Shown: one piece after another, positions 54,560 through 63,326 of the stretch
Layout of the letters: every line of letters starts with the position of its first letter
How positions within the stretch are numbered: position 1 is the stretch's first letter
Assembly (NCBI RefSeq): GCF_900609045.1
Contig: NZ_UXAV01000042.1
Span: 310,001 to 374,000 of the forward strand
DNA from: Filibacter tadaridae
GTDB taxonomy: Bacteria > Bacillota > Bacilli > Bacillales_A > Planococcaceae
Direction of reading: 5' to 3'
Length of the DNA: 64,000 nt
The notes under the pieces: generated by a model
Told to the model about the DNA's origin: nothing
What the model saw: only the letters and a program-made list of their open reading frames with translations
The model's database searches: none
Position numbers and translations under genes: made by a program

Positions 54560-56383
54560 TTACATAATTCTTTTGAACATCTTTTCCAGTTCATAAGTTG
54601 TGAAATGGATAAGAACCGGTCTACCGTGCGGACATGTAAAGGGATTTTCCATTAAAGACAAATCATTTAATAGTCTTTCCATGTCAGCATTTGTTAAATG
54701 ATGATTTGCTTTGATGGAACGTTTGCAGCTCATCATTATGGCTGCATCTTCCCGCAATTTGCCGATATCGATCTTCCGTGTTGTAAGTACTTGCTCTATG
54801 ATGTCTTCGATAATAACGGTTTCTTCCCCTTTTGGAAACCAGGACGGATATTCCTTGACTGCATAGGCAGACGGTCCAAACTCTTCGAGAAAGATACCTA
54901 CTTCGTGGAGGAGATGCATACTCTCCTCAATTTTCGTTTGTTCATCTGCTGAATAATGGAAAAGTAGAGGCATCAGAAGCAGCTGCCGCTCACCATTATC
55001 AGCTTCTTTTAATTTGTCTCTAAAAAATTCGTACTTGACGCGTTCCTGCGCTGCATGCTGGTCAATCATGAAAAAACCATCTTCATTTTGTGCAACGATA
55101 TAAGTACCGTGGACCTGTCCTACAGGAACGAGTGATGGGAATTGCTTTACCGGCTCGCTTTGTTCTTCTTCAGTCGGTATTTGTGTTTCATTGACAGTCC
55201 AGTGTTGTTGTACTTCAACTTCCGTTTTTTTTGGTTCATATGCTCGTGGCTCGTAGGCTTCTACAGGCTCTTGAGGTGCAAAAACCGGTCGTTCATCCCG
55301 CGTAGCAGGTCGTTCGGTTTTAAATTGGCTCCAGATGTTCACTTGCTCTGAGTTATTTTTTTTCGGAGGCTCTTTTTTTATAGCATCTGGTACGATGATA
55401 CTTTTCTTTATAGAACTCCGGATCACTTCTTTGATGAGCGTTAGCAACTCACCTTCTTTACTCATACGGATATGCTGTTTTGCAGGATGGACATTGACGT
55501 CCGTAAGAATCGGATCCCCTTCGACATTGATAACCGCGATAGGAAAACGTCCGATTGGTAAGTATGTGTGAAATGCATCTAGTACAGCATGGTTTACTGC
55601 ATGGCTTTTCACCCATCTTCCATTGACAATTAGCGTCATGTAATTTCTGGAAGCACGTGTCATTTCAGGCAGCGTTACATAACCATCCACCTTGTAGTCT
55701 GCATTGGATCCTGAAAAAGGAATCATTTTCCGGACAACAGCTGTACCATAAATATCCGATAGGACACGTTGTTGCTCCCCACTGCCATATGTTTGTAATA
55801 AAAGATGGCTATAATGAGTTAGTTTGAATGCAATGGTTGGATGGCTAAGCGCTAGCCTATTAACAAGGTCAATTGTGTGTCCTAGCTCTGTCTGAATGGT
55901 TTTCATGTACTTCAGCCGTGCCGGTGTGTTGAAAAAAAGTTGAGCTACTGTAATGTCAGTCCCTTTGCGAAATGCGGCATGATCGTGTTTGACGAGGCGT
56001 CCACCGTCAATATGGACTTCCGTTCCGGTCGATTCCCCGTCAGATGTCCATAGGTTAATTTTTGACACAGATGCAATACTGGCTAGCGCTTCTCCCCGGA
56101 ATCCGAGAGTTCGAATACGGAACAAGTCATGTTCGTTGGTGATTTTACTTGTTGCATGGCGTTCAAATGCTTGGACCGCATCTTGCCTGGACATACCTTT
56201 GCCGTTATCGGTTACACGTATTTTTAGTAACCCCGCTTCTTCAAGTGAAATTTCAATGACTGTGCTCTCCGCGTCAATTGCATTTTCAACAAGTTCTTTT
56301 ACGATGGAAGCGGGTCGTTCGACTACTTCACCCGCTGCAATTTTATTGGACAGCATATCATCCATTACCTTTATGATGTCCAA
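54560..56383 (-). CDS. mutL: DNA mismatch repair protein MutL
   Basis: A 607-residue GHKL ATPase/endonuclease. NKIAAGEVVERPASIVKELV and GFRGEALASIAS are the ATPase motifs. The C-terminal nuclease motif MIDQHAAQERVKYE is present, as are the zinc-site motifs SCKRSIKANH and CPHGRPV, so this MutL should nick DNA itself as expected for bacteria without MutH. Start TTG 56383 has AAAGG 8-11 nt upstream; GTG 56392 sits directly on that site. It follows mutS immediately. Confidence 0.96.
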   Translation of the reverse strand: MDIIKVMDDMLSNKIAAGEVVERPASIVKELVENAIDAESTVIEISLEEAGLLKIRVTDNGKGMSRQDAVQAFERHATSKITNEHDLFRIRTLGFRGEALASIASVSKINLWTSDGESTGTEVHIDGGRLVKHDHAAFRKGTDITVAQLFFNTPARLKYMKTIQTELGHTIDLVNRLALSHPTIAFKLTHYSHLLLQTYGSGEQQRVLSDIYGTAVVRKMIPFSGSNADYKVDGYVTLPEMTRASRNYMTLIVNGRWVKSHAVNHAVLDAFHTYLPIGRFPIAVINVEGDPILTDVNVHPAKQHIRMSKEGELLTLIKEVIRSSIKKSIIVPDAIKKEPPKKNNSEQVNIWSQFKTERPATRDERPVFAPQEPVEAYEPRAYEPKKTEVEVQQHWTVNETQIPTEEEQSEPVKQFPSLVPVGQVHGTYIVAQNEDGFFMIDQHAAQERVKYEFFRDKLKEADNGERQLLLMPLLFHYSADEQTKIEESMHLLHEVGIFLEEFGPSAYAVKEYPSWFPKGEETVIIEDIIEQVLTTRKIDIGKLREDAAIMMSCKRSIKANHHLTNADMERLLNDLSLMENPFTCPHGRPVLIHFTTYELEKMFKRIM

Positions 56384-56388
56384 TTTTC

Positions 56389-58953
56389 TCACCCTTTCGT
56401 CGAAGTTAATTTTTCTTTTAGTTCAAATACATATTGCAACGCATTGAGTGGTGTCATGTTCAGCACATCCGTGTCAGTTAAATTTGTCAAAACTTCTTGT
56501 TCTTCCGTTGAAAGACTTTGCTGTTCATCTTTTTGCAAATCAAAGAATGACAATTGTTCGGGTTCATCGGCAACGTTTTGCTTATTTTCTACTCGTTCAA
56601 AGTTTGCAAGTAAGATCTTTGCGCGCTCAAGTAGTGTTTCGGGAAGTCCGGCAAGATCAGCAACATAGATTCCATAACTTTTATCTGCAGCACCTGCCAT
56701 TACTTTGTGCAAGAATACCACTTTTCCTTCTTGCTCCATTGCTGCAACATGAACATTTTCGAGTCTGTCCAACTCTTTATCCAAATTGGTGAGTTCATGA
56801 TAGTGAGTGGAAAATAATGTATTCGCACCAATTTCATTGTGAATATGCTCCATCATCGCTTGCGCAAGAGACATGCCATCGTATGTCGAAGTACCTCGAC
56901 CAATTTCATCGAATAAAAGAAGACTTTGTTCAGTCGCGTTTGCAATAGCGTGTTGTGACTCTATCATCTCCATCATGAATGTACTTTGACCAGATGCCAG
57001 GTCGTCAGCTGCACCGATCCGCGTGAAAATCTGATCAGTTACAGGGAGTACTGCCTGTTCACAAGGAACGTAACAGCCGATTTGTGCCATGACAACTGTA
57101 AGCGCTACTTGCCGCATGTACGTACTTTTCCCGGACATATTCGGTCCTGTGATGAGCAGCATATTCGCATCTTCTGTTAGTTTACAGCTGTTAGGCGTAT
57201 AAAGAGAGTGATCCATCATTTTTTCAACTACAGGATGACGCCCATTTTTTATTTCTAACGCCTTTCCTTTATGGAAGGTAGGTAACACATAATTCCTTTT
57301 CTCAGATATCGCCGCGAATGATAGAAGAACATCCAATTCAGCAAGGGTACTTGCAAGTTGCTGGACTTGTCGAATATGAGTTTTTAGTTCATCTCGTACT
57401 GTACTGAAAAGTTTATATTCCAGCTCGAGTCCTTCCGCCTCTGCATTTAAGATAAGATCCTCTTTTTCTTTCAGTTCCGGTGTTATATAGCGTTCTGCAT
57501 TTGCCAATGTCTGTTTTCGTTCATAGCGCTCTAGATCTGCAAGATGAACATTGGATTTTGTAATTTCTATAAAATAGCCGAATACACGGTTATACCCTAT
57601 TTTCAATGTTTTGATACCTGTTCGCTTGCGTTCTTCACTTTCTAATTCCGCGAGCCATTCTTTGCCGTTTTTTGAAGCATCCCGGTAGTTGTCCAATTTT
57701 TCATCATAGCCGTCTTTCATGACGCCGCCTTCTTTGACAGATAGCGGTGGGTTTTCAGCGATCGCTTTTTCAAGTATGTTATACGCATCGGGACATAGGT
57801 CGATACGGTTTGCGAATCGGTTAAGAAGTGGGGGAGCTGATAGTTCTAGTTCCTTTTTGATGTCCGGCACCCTTCTTAGTGAATTTCTGAGCTGCGCTAG
57901 ATCACGCCCACTGGCGCTGCCCATGGAGATTCGTCCTGCAAGCCTTTCTAAGTCATATACCTCTTTTAAGTTTGTTTTCAGTTCATCGCGCAGAAGAAAG
58001 TCACCAATTAACGCCGTCACTGTTGCAAGTCGGTTTTCAATCTCATTTTGTTCGGCCAACGGTTGGTGAATCCACATTTTCAGTTTCCGTGCGCCCATTG
58101 CAGTGACCGTTTCATCCAATAACCAGTAAAGAGTTCCATCTTTACTTCCGTTACGTATTGATTGGACCAACTCAAGATTCCGCATTGAATTCGCATCGAT
58201 GGATAGTTTTGCACCTTTTTGGATGAATTCAAATGGACGTAAGTGATCAAGGGCTGTTTTCTGCGTTCGTTTCACGTAGGAAATGAGCATACTACACACT
58301 TGTTGAAGTTCGTAAGGAATCGTAGCGGGGTGTTCTTCCGAACTAATTTCTTCACCATGCTCGGTGGATAACATAATATTACGTTTTGACATGCTGTCGC
58401 TGAGTGCGATATGTAATGTTTCTAAAACGACTACTTCTTTCATGCCAAGGGCCTCGATTTCAGCAATCAATTTCCGTTCGTCCCCGTCGACAATTTCCAC
58501 TTTCCCTTCTCCTGTTGCAAGGTCCAGATATGCAAGCGCATAATTGTCTTCATCCAAACTGTCTACCGCACCGATAAAGTGGTTCGTATTTGCATCAATG
58601 CTCTTCCCCTCAAGCATTGTCCCTGGTGTTATGATCTTCACGACTTCTCTTTTGACAATGCCGATTGCTGTTTTCGGGTCTTCTGTCTGTTCGCAAATCG
58701 CTACTTTATGCCCTTTATGAACAAGCGTTTCAATATACCCCTGCGCAGAGTGATACGGTACTCCGCACATCGGTATTCTGTCTCGACTTCCCGCATCTCG
58801 GCTTGTTAATGTGATTTCAAGGATTTGGGATGCTTCTGTTGCATCTGTAAAAAATAGTTCGTAAAAGTCGCCAAGCCTGAAAAATAAGAAGGCATCCTCG
58901 TACTCTGCCTTTACTTTCAAATATTGTTGAATCATTGGTGTATGAGTTGTCAT
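56389..58953 (-). CDS. mutS: DNA mismatch repair protein MutS
   Basis: An 854-residue mismatch-binding ATPase. The N-terminal mismatch-recognition Phe is in DAFLFFRLGDFYELF (Phe-x-Glu), the Walker A is ITGPNMSGKSTYMRQ and the Walker B LLLFDEIGRGTSTYDG, with STHYHEL following. Near the C-terminus EQLSFFDLQKDEQQ resembles a beta-clamp-binding motif. AAAGAGGT precedes the ATG. It is in operon with mutL. Confidence 0.97.
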   Translation of the reverse strand: MTTHTPMIQQYLKVKAEYEDAFLFFRLGDFYELFFTDATEASQILEITLTSRDAGSRDRIPMCGVPYHSAQGYIETLVHKGHKVAICEQTEDPKTAIGIVKREVVKIITPGTMLEGKSIDANTNHFIGAVDSLDEDNYALAYLDLATGEGKVEIVDGDERKLIAEIEALGMKEVVVLETLHIALSDSMSKRNIMLSTEHGEEISSEEHPATIPYELQQVCSMLISYVKRTQKTALDHLRPFEFIQKGAKLSIDANSMRNLELVQSIRNGSKDGTLYWLLDETVTAMGARKLKMWIHQPLAEQNEIENRLATVTALIGDFLLRDELKTNLKEVYDLERLAGRISMGSASGRDLAQLRNSLRRVPDIKKELELSAPPLLNRFANRIDLCPDAYNILEKAIAENPPLSVKEGGVMKDGYDEKLDNYRDASKNGKEWLAELESEERKRTGIKTLKIGYNRVFGYFIEITKSNVHLADLERYERKQTLANAERYITPELKEKEDLILNAEAEGLELEYKLFSTVRDELKTHIRQVQQLASTLAELDVLLSFAAISEKRNYVLPTFHKGKALEIKNGRHPVVEKMMDHSLYTPNSCKLTEDANMLLITGPNMSGKSTYMRQVALTVVMAQIGCYVPCEQAVLPVTDQIFTRIGAADDLASGQSTFMMEMIESQHAIANATEQSLLLFDEIGRGTSTYDGMSLAQAMMEHIHNEIGANTLFSTHYHELTNLDKELDRLENVHVAAMEQEGKVVFLHKVMAGAADKSYGIYVADLAGLPETLLERAKILLANFERVENKQNVADEPEQLSFFDLQKDEQQSLSTEEQEVLTNLTDTDVLNMTPLNALQYVFELKEKLTSTKG

Positions 58954-59061
58954 AAGTCTACCTCTTTATAAATACGATTTTCTTTATTATACAAAACAAG
59001 GCCCAGAAAAGCGAAGGGTCCGGGTTTATTTCAATTCCTCTTTTATTTCGCAAAATGGGCG

Positions 59062-59100
59062 AAAAAAAAAAAAAAAAAAGCCGGGCGTGCTATCCGGCTT
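59062..59100 (-). terminator. cotE terminator with an 18-base T run
   Basis: On the minus strand AGCCGG and CCGGCT pair around a 9-base loop and are followed by 18 consecutive T residues (A on the plus strand, 59062-59079). It directly follows the cotE stop codon. Confidence 0.88.
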
Positions 59101-59643
59101 TTAAAATGATGAAGATTCTTTTCCTTTTTGATCATGTCCATGGATTACGCCATGCGAAGATGATTCATCGCGCTCTGGCCATTCCTCTTCAAAGCTTTCC
59201 GTATGAACACTGATGCAAACTTTAGTTTCACCAACAACTTCTGCAAGCAACTCACGTTCAACGGTAATTTCAAACTTATTTCCACACTTAGAAATGATAG
59301 CTTCTGTACAATTCGGATGCTGGATAACGTTGACAATTATTTCTTCGTGCCCTGAAGTTGGCTCGTCACGATAATGGAGCCTAATTTTGTCTTTGTACGG
59401 AACTGACTCACTGAAGACGGACGTTTTCGAGTGTTCCTGATGAGAGTACCAAACGTTAACATCAAATTTCCCGGAGACCTCAATGTACTTACCAACTTTC
59501 TTTGCCTGATGCGTGTGGTTAATAACCCAGCATCCCAGTATACTCGTTGGACTGTTCGGTGGCGTTAACGTTACAGTTTGTTCAGTTCGTTTCTTCCCTT
59601 TTGCAATAACCGCTTTCGTTACGATCTGACGTAAATTCTTCAG
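59101..59643 (-). CDS. cotE: Outer spore coat morphogenetic protein CotE, with a CTG start codon
   Basis: A 180-residue protein that aligns along its length with B. subtilis CotE (181 aa): KNLRQIVTKAVIAKGKKRTE at the start, then SILGCWVINHTHQAKKVGKY, GKFDVNVWYSHQEHSKT, VIQHPNCTEAIIS and VERELLAEVVGETKV. No ATG, GTG or TTG is available at the N-terminus. CTG at 59641-59643 corresponds exactly to the B. subtilis start Met and has GGAGGAGG 7 nt upstream. The acidic tail of the B. subtilis protein is replaced by a His/Ser-rich tail. The position between mutS and ricA is conserved. CotE directs assembly of the outer coat. Confidence 0.9.
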   Translation of the reverse strand: MKNLRQIVTKAVIAKGKKRTEQTVTLTPPNSPTSILGCWVINHTHQAKKVGKYIEVSGKFDVNVWYSHQEHSKTSVFSESVPYKDKIRLHYRDEPTSGHEEIIVNVIQHPNCTEAIISKCGNKFEITVERELLAEVVGETKVCISVHTESFEEEWPERDESSSHGVIHGHDQKGKESSSF

Positions 59644-59700
59644 TTCGATTCCTCCTCCATTCGCTTCAATTCATCTTATGCAACAGGAGCCCAGATAGTG

Positions 59701-59736
59701 AAAAAAATCGACGGAAAATTAATTCCCGTCGATTGA
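59701..59736 (-). terminator. Hairpin downstream of ricA
   Basis: On the minus strand AATCGACGG and CCGTCGATT pair around an AT-rich loop and are followed by TTTTTTT. It lies beyond the bcr1-like repeat and may end the rny-ricA transcript. Confidence 0.75.
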
Positions 59737-59745
59737 TTCGTTAAC

Positions 59746-59902
59746 TTATCCCGCATTAACGGGCAGTAAGACCCCCAACTTCAAGTCTTCAAGGAAACAA
59801 GAAGAATAAGTGGGGGATCCACTGCCCGTAAAAGCCCGAATGGCTCAACTAACAATCAGTGGGGGATGAGGAAAACCCCCACTGATTGAAGTTTCGCTTT
59901 AT
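59746..59902. mobile_element. bcr1-like small mobile repeat flanked by TTAT/TTTAT
   Basis: The segment 59750-59897 starts CCCGCATTAACGGGCAGTAA and ends CCCCCACTGATTGAAGTTTCGC. It holds the pairs ACGGGCAGT / ACTGCCCGT and CAGTGGGGG / CCCCCACTG. TTAT before and TTTAT after it look like a target-site duplication. From memory it resembles bcr1 of the Bacillus cereus group, a roughly 155-bp element that duplicates TTTAT. The right copy overlaps the ricA stop codon. Confidence 0.65.
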
Positions 59903-60330
59903 AGTTTATTATACGTTGTGTTTTTTATATAAGAACCTGTTTCACCTTTGCGAACATCTCCGCCTGTAGCTACCATAATTTCATCTGTCACACTGTTTGC
60001 TATCGTATTGGATACGAGCTGGAGTAGATCATTCACTTCGATTTGGGATTGTTTAAACTCTTGAACAATCGGCACTTCATCAATTTCTCCTTGGATTTTA
60101 TCGATTTTGCCTTCAATAATTTCCAATGCTCTTTCTTTACCGTATTGCTGGAAATTAACGGCTTGCTTTTGCAATGATTTCAAACTCGCAATATTTTCAC
60201 GAACCTTTTGATTTTCATTAATTTGGGCCTCTGCACGTTTGTAAAATTCAACTTGTTCAGTATTTGCGATCATATGTGCAATCTCACGGGATTTCGCGAT
60301 TATTTCATCTTTCGAATAAAGCTTTTCCAT
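59899..60330 (-). CDS. ricA: RicA (YmcA) family protein
   Basis: A 143-residue helical protein matching YmcA: FYKRAEAQINENQKVRENI, then QKQAVNFQQYGKERALEIIE, QSQIEVNDLLQLVSNTIAN and ATGGDVRKGETGS. With YlbF and YaaT it forms the Fe-S Y-complex that stimulates RNase Y and affects competence, biofilm and sporulation in B. subtilis. It overlaps the miaB stop by 1 nt, with AAAAGGTG before the ATG. RNase Y itself is encoded at the end of this window. Confidence 0.93.
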   Translation of the reverse strand: MEKLYSKDEIIAKSREIAHMIANTEQVEFYKRAEAQINENQKVRENIASLKSLQKQAVNFQQYGKERALEIIEGKIDKIQGEIDEVPIVQEFKQSQIEVNDLLQLVSNTIANSVTDEIMVATGGDVRKGETGSYIKNTTYNKL

Positions 60331-61871
60331 TACAACATCACCTTTTCCTTTTCCACGACACTGATGAATTCACCGTCGAGTGACCAAGTTTTGGTCTCTA
60401 TTATTTTTACGTTTACAATTTTACCGATAACGGATTGTGGTGCTTTGAAGTTAACAAGTTTGTTTTTTTCAGTATAACCTGCCAACACTTCTGCATTTTT
60501 CTTACTTTCCCCTTCAACAAGTACTTCGACAATTTTTCCTTTGTATGGTTCCATTGCTTCAGCGGACATGTCGTTGACTAGTTTGTTTAATCGCTGCAAA
60601 CGTTCTTTTTTAACGTCCATGGGAATGTTATCCGCCATCTTAGCGGCTGGTGTGCCTTCCCGCGGAGAATAAATGTACGTGTACGCTATATCGAATCCTA
60701 CCTCTTTGTAGAGGGACATCGTTTCTTCAAATTGTTCATCTGTTTCGTTCGGGAATCCAACGATGATGTCAGTTGTTAGCGTGACATTAGGTATAGCAAT
60801 TTTAATTTTACGTACTAGTTCAAGATAATGCTCTCGCGTATATTTTCGAGCCATGATTTTCAGCATCGAACTAGAACCCGATTGTACAGGTAAATGGATG
60901 TGATCGACAAGGTTGCCCCCTTTTGCAAGCACCTCAATGAGATGATCGTCAAAGTCACGTGGATGGCTGGTCGTGAACCGGATTCTCGGTATGTCGATTT
61001 TACGCAGATCATCCATCAGGTCTCCAAAGCGATAATTCAAGTCTTCGAAGTCTTTGCCATATGCGTTAACGTTTTGACCAAGTAAAGTAATCTCTTTATA
61101 GCCTTGGGACGCTAATAGTCTTATTTCATGGATTATATCTTCAGGTCTTCTGCTTCGTTCTTTTCCGCGTGTATAAGGAACGATACAATATGTACAGAAC
61201 TTATCGCAGCCGTACATAATATTGACCCACGCTTTAATACTACCATGCCTGACCTTCGGAAGATTTTCAATAATATCCCCTTCCTTAGACCATACTTCGA
61301 TGACCATCTCTTTCGATAGATAGGCTTCGTGTAAAATATGTGGCAGTCTATGAATATTATGTGTTCCAAAAATCATATCGACTTGATCGTATGTTTTCAA
61401 GATTTTATTGACAACGGATTCTTCCTGAGACATACATCCGCATACTCCGACGAGAACATCAGGATTTCTTCGTTTAAGCGCTTTTAGGTGACCTAGTTCC
61501 CCAAACACTTTGTTTTCCGCATTTTCCCGAATAGCACATGTGTTTAACAGTATGACATTGGCATCTTCGACTGTATCGGTTACCTCATAGCCTAGTCCTG
61601 TAAAAATCCCTGCCATTACTTCGGTGTCATGTTCATTCATTTGACAGCCGTATGTCCGTATATAAAACTTTCGGTTCGTCCCCATCCCGCGGAACCGTTC
61701 GTCGATTTCGAAATCATCATGGTAAGTAATATCTTCCTTACCCCGTTTTTTGGCATCCTTTAATGAAGGGGGTGCATAGGCCGTTTGAAAGTATTGACTA
61801 TAATCTTTTTCCGGCTTTTTTGCTAAATCCGGCTTCACAAGTCCTGTATTCAGACGTTGTTCTTCATTCAT
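60330..61871 (-). CDS. miaB: tRNA-2-methylthio-N6-dimethylallyladenosine synthase MiaB
   Basis: A 513-residue radical-SAM methylthiotransferase that acts on the MiaA product at A37. The N-terminal UPF0004 domain carries cysteines in [24 protein letters not shown] and [11 protein letters not shown]; the radical-SAM cluster motif is [15 protein letters not shown]; a TRAM domain closes the protein ([15 protein letters not shown] ... [10 protein letters not shown]). The long N-terminal extension before residue 65 is typical for Bacillales. AAAAGGGGACAT precedes the ATG. Confidence 0.97.
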   Translation of the reverse strand: MNEEQRLNTGLVKPDLAKKPEKDYSQYFQTAYAPPSLKDAKKRGKEDITYHDDFEIDERFRGMGTNRKFYIRTYGCQMNEHDTEVMAGIFTGLGYEVTDTVEDANVILLNTCAIRENAENKVFGELGHLKALKRRNPDVLVGVCGCMSQEESVVNKILKTYDQVDMIFGTHNIHRLPHILHEAYLSKEMVIEVWSKEGDIIENLPKVRHGSIKAWVNIMYGCDKFCTYCIVPYTRGKERSRRPEDIIHEIRLLASQGYKEITLLGQNVNAYGKDFEDLNYRFGDLMDDLRKIDIPRIRFTTSHPRDFDDHLIEVLAKGGNLVDHIHLPVQSGSSSMLKIMARKYTREHYLELVRKIKIAIPNVTLTTDIIVGFPNETDEQFEETMSLYKEVGFDIAYTYIYSPREGTPAAKMADNIPMDVKKERLQRLNKLVNDMSAEAMEPYKGKIVEVLVEGESKKNAEVLAGYTEKNKLVNFKAPQSVIGKIVNVKIIETKTWSLDGEFISVVEKEKVML

Positions 61872-62057
61872 ACAACATGTCCCCTTTTCCTAGAAGCATT
61901 TGTTAACTGTAGATACATGAGACCATTATACTGAAGTATACGCATCCTGTACAAGTTGAGCATGCTTTGTCGTTTGATTGTCACAGTTCAATTGCTGATT
62001 TGGAGGAAAAAACCGTATAGTCCGGGCATATGTTTACCAAACCTTCGAAGATAAAAA

Positions 62058-62098
62058 AATGACCGATAAGTCAATGACTACTGACTTATCGGTCGTTT
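62058..62098 (-). terminator. spoVS terminator
   Basis: GACCGATAAGTCA and TGACTTATCGGTC form a 13-bp perfect stem around ATGACTAC, with T-rich flank on the minus strand, starting 1 nt after the stop. Confidence 0.9.
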
Positions 62099-62099
62099 T

Positions 62100-62375
62100 C
62101 TATTGGTTTTTACGTTCTCTCTTCTCAACGAGCAATTTCAACGCTGTCCGTCCCTCACCATTAATTTCAATATCGGTGAATGCAGGTGCACAGATGAGAT
62201 CCCCGCCACTCGGGGCGACGAATCCTCTTGCAATTGCGATTGCTTTTACTGCTTGGTTCAATGCGCCTGCCCCTACTGCTTGCATTTCCGCAAAACCCTG
62301 GTCTCGTATAACTGCAACAAGTGCCCCTGCAACAGAATTTGGATTCGAGCGAGATGATACCTTCAATGGATTCAA
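62100..62375 (-). CDS. spoVS: Stage V sporulation protein S
   Basis: A 91-residue Alba-like protein. LKVSSRSNPNSVAGALVAVI, VGAGALNQAVKAIAIARGFV and APAFTDIEINGEGRTALKL are near-identical to SpoVS of B. subtilis. It influences spore coat assembly and septation under sigma-H control. Start is TTG at 62375 with AAGGAGGAA 6 nt upstream. It is alone between ymdB and miaB. Confidence 0.96.
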   Translation of the reverse strand: MNPLKVSSRSNPNSVAGALVAVIRDQGFAEMQAVGAGALNQAVKAIAIARGFVAPSGGDLICAPAFTDIEINGEGRTALKLLVEKRERKNQ

Positions 62376-62461
62376 CTTAATTCCTCCTTATTTTCCGATG
62401 TCTATGGAACGGATATCTCCATGGACTATCCTATGAAAGGGAGGAAGCGTTTAGACTCGAT

Positions 62462-63259
62462 TCAGCCTTTGAATGGACGGTCATCATTAATAGATACGCG
62501 TTCAAGTTGAAGCGCTTTACCTGTTTGGTCATCCAACTCTACAAATAATCCGTTTAACTGGGAACGCCCGCTTTTTGGAACTTCAAAGCGAACAGGCATA
62601 TTTGTTCGGAAACGATAGATGACATCCTCTTTTTTCATGCCCAGTATTTCATCGTATGGGCCCGTCATACCTGCATCCGATAAATAAGCAGTACCGCCTG
62701 GCAGAATTCGTTCGTCAGCTGTCTGGACATGCGTATGTGTTCCAACAACTACAGAGGCTTTACCATCGAGATGCCAACCCATCGCGATCTTTTCGCTTGT
62801 TGCTTCTGCATGGAAATCGACAAAAATCAACGGTGAAACTTCTTTCGCTTCTGCGATTAGTTCCTCGGCTTTGTCAAAAGGATCTCCGTGTGGAGGCAAG
62901 AATGTCCGCCCGTGCAAATTAATGATAGATAAAGTAACACCATTTCGTGAGATGGATGTCATCCCTCTACCAGGTGCGTCATCAGAAAAGTTTGCTGGAC
63001 GAATAAGATAGTCCGTATCATCTATGAAGTCGTATATTTCTTTTTGGTCCCATGTATGGTTTCCCATTGTAACGACGTCAACACCCGCACGTAGTAGATC
63101 GTCAAAAATCGCTTTAGTGATTCCCCTACCAGATGCGGCGTTTTCACCATTGGCAATAACAACATCAGGTTTATATTTTCTTTTCATGCGTGGTAAATAA
63201 TCAAATACCATATCCCGTCCCAAAGATCCAACGATATCGCCTATAAATAACACTTTCAT
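62462..63259 (-). CDS. ymdB: YmdB metallophosphoesterase (TIGR00282 family)
   Basis: A 265-residue dimetal phosphodiesterase. Metal ligands are in FIGDIVGSLGRD, ANGENAASGRG, MGNHTWDQKEI and VVGTHTHVQTADE. In B. subtilis YmdB hydrolyses 2',3'- and 3',5'-cyclic nucleotides and controls the motility/biofilm choice. AAAGAGGGAA precedes the ATG. It lies 67 nt after rny, as is usual. Confidence 0.95.
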   Translation of the reverse strand: MKVLFIGDIVGSLGRDMVFDYLPRMKRKYKPDVVIANGENAASGRGITKAIFDDLLRAGVDVVTMGNHTWDQKEIYDFIDDTDYLIRPANFSDDAPGRGMTSISRNGVTLSIINLHGRTFLPPHGDPFDKAEELIAEAKEVSPLIFVDFHAEATSEKIAMGWHLDGKASVVVGTHTHVQTADERILPGGTAYLSDAGMTGPYDEILGMKKEDVIYRFRTNMPVRFEVPKSGRSQLNGLFVELDDQTGKALQLERVSINDDRPFKG

Positions 63260-63283
63260 ACTGACTAATTCCCTCTTTCAATA

Positions 63284-63325
63284 GGAAAAGGCCTCCGGAC
63301 CGAAGTACACGGAAGCCCCCCTTTC
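63284..63325 (-). terminator. Possible terminator/attenuator between rny and ymdB
   Basis: On the minus strand GGCTTCCG and CGGAGGCC pair (one G-U) around about ten bases, followed by TTTTCC. The weak T tract suggests partial read-through into ymdB. Confidence 0.55.
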
Positions 63326-63326
63326 A

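Noticed and set aside
59145-59336. 63-codon minus-strand frame after mutS
   Set aside because: It lies inside the cotE coding region in another frame and has no ribosome site or family similarity; CotE explains the stretch.
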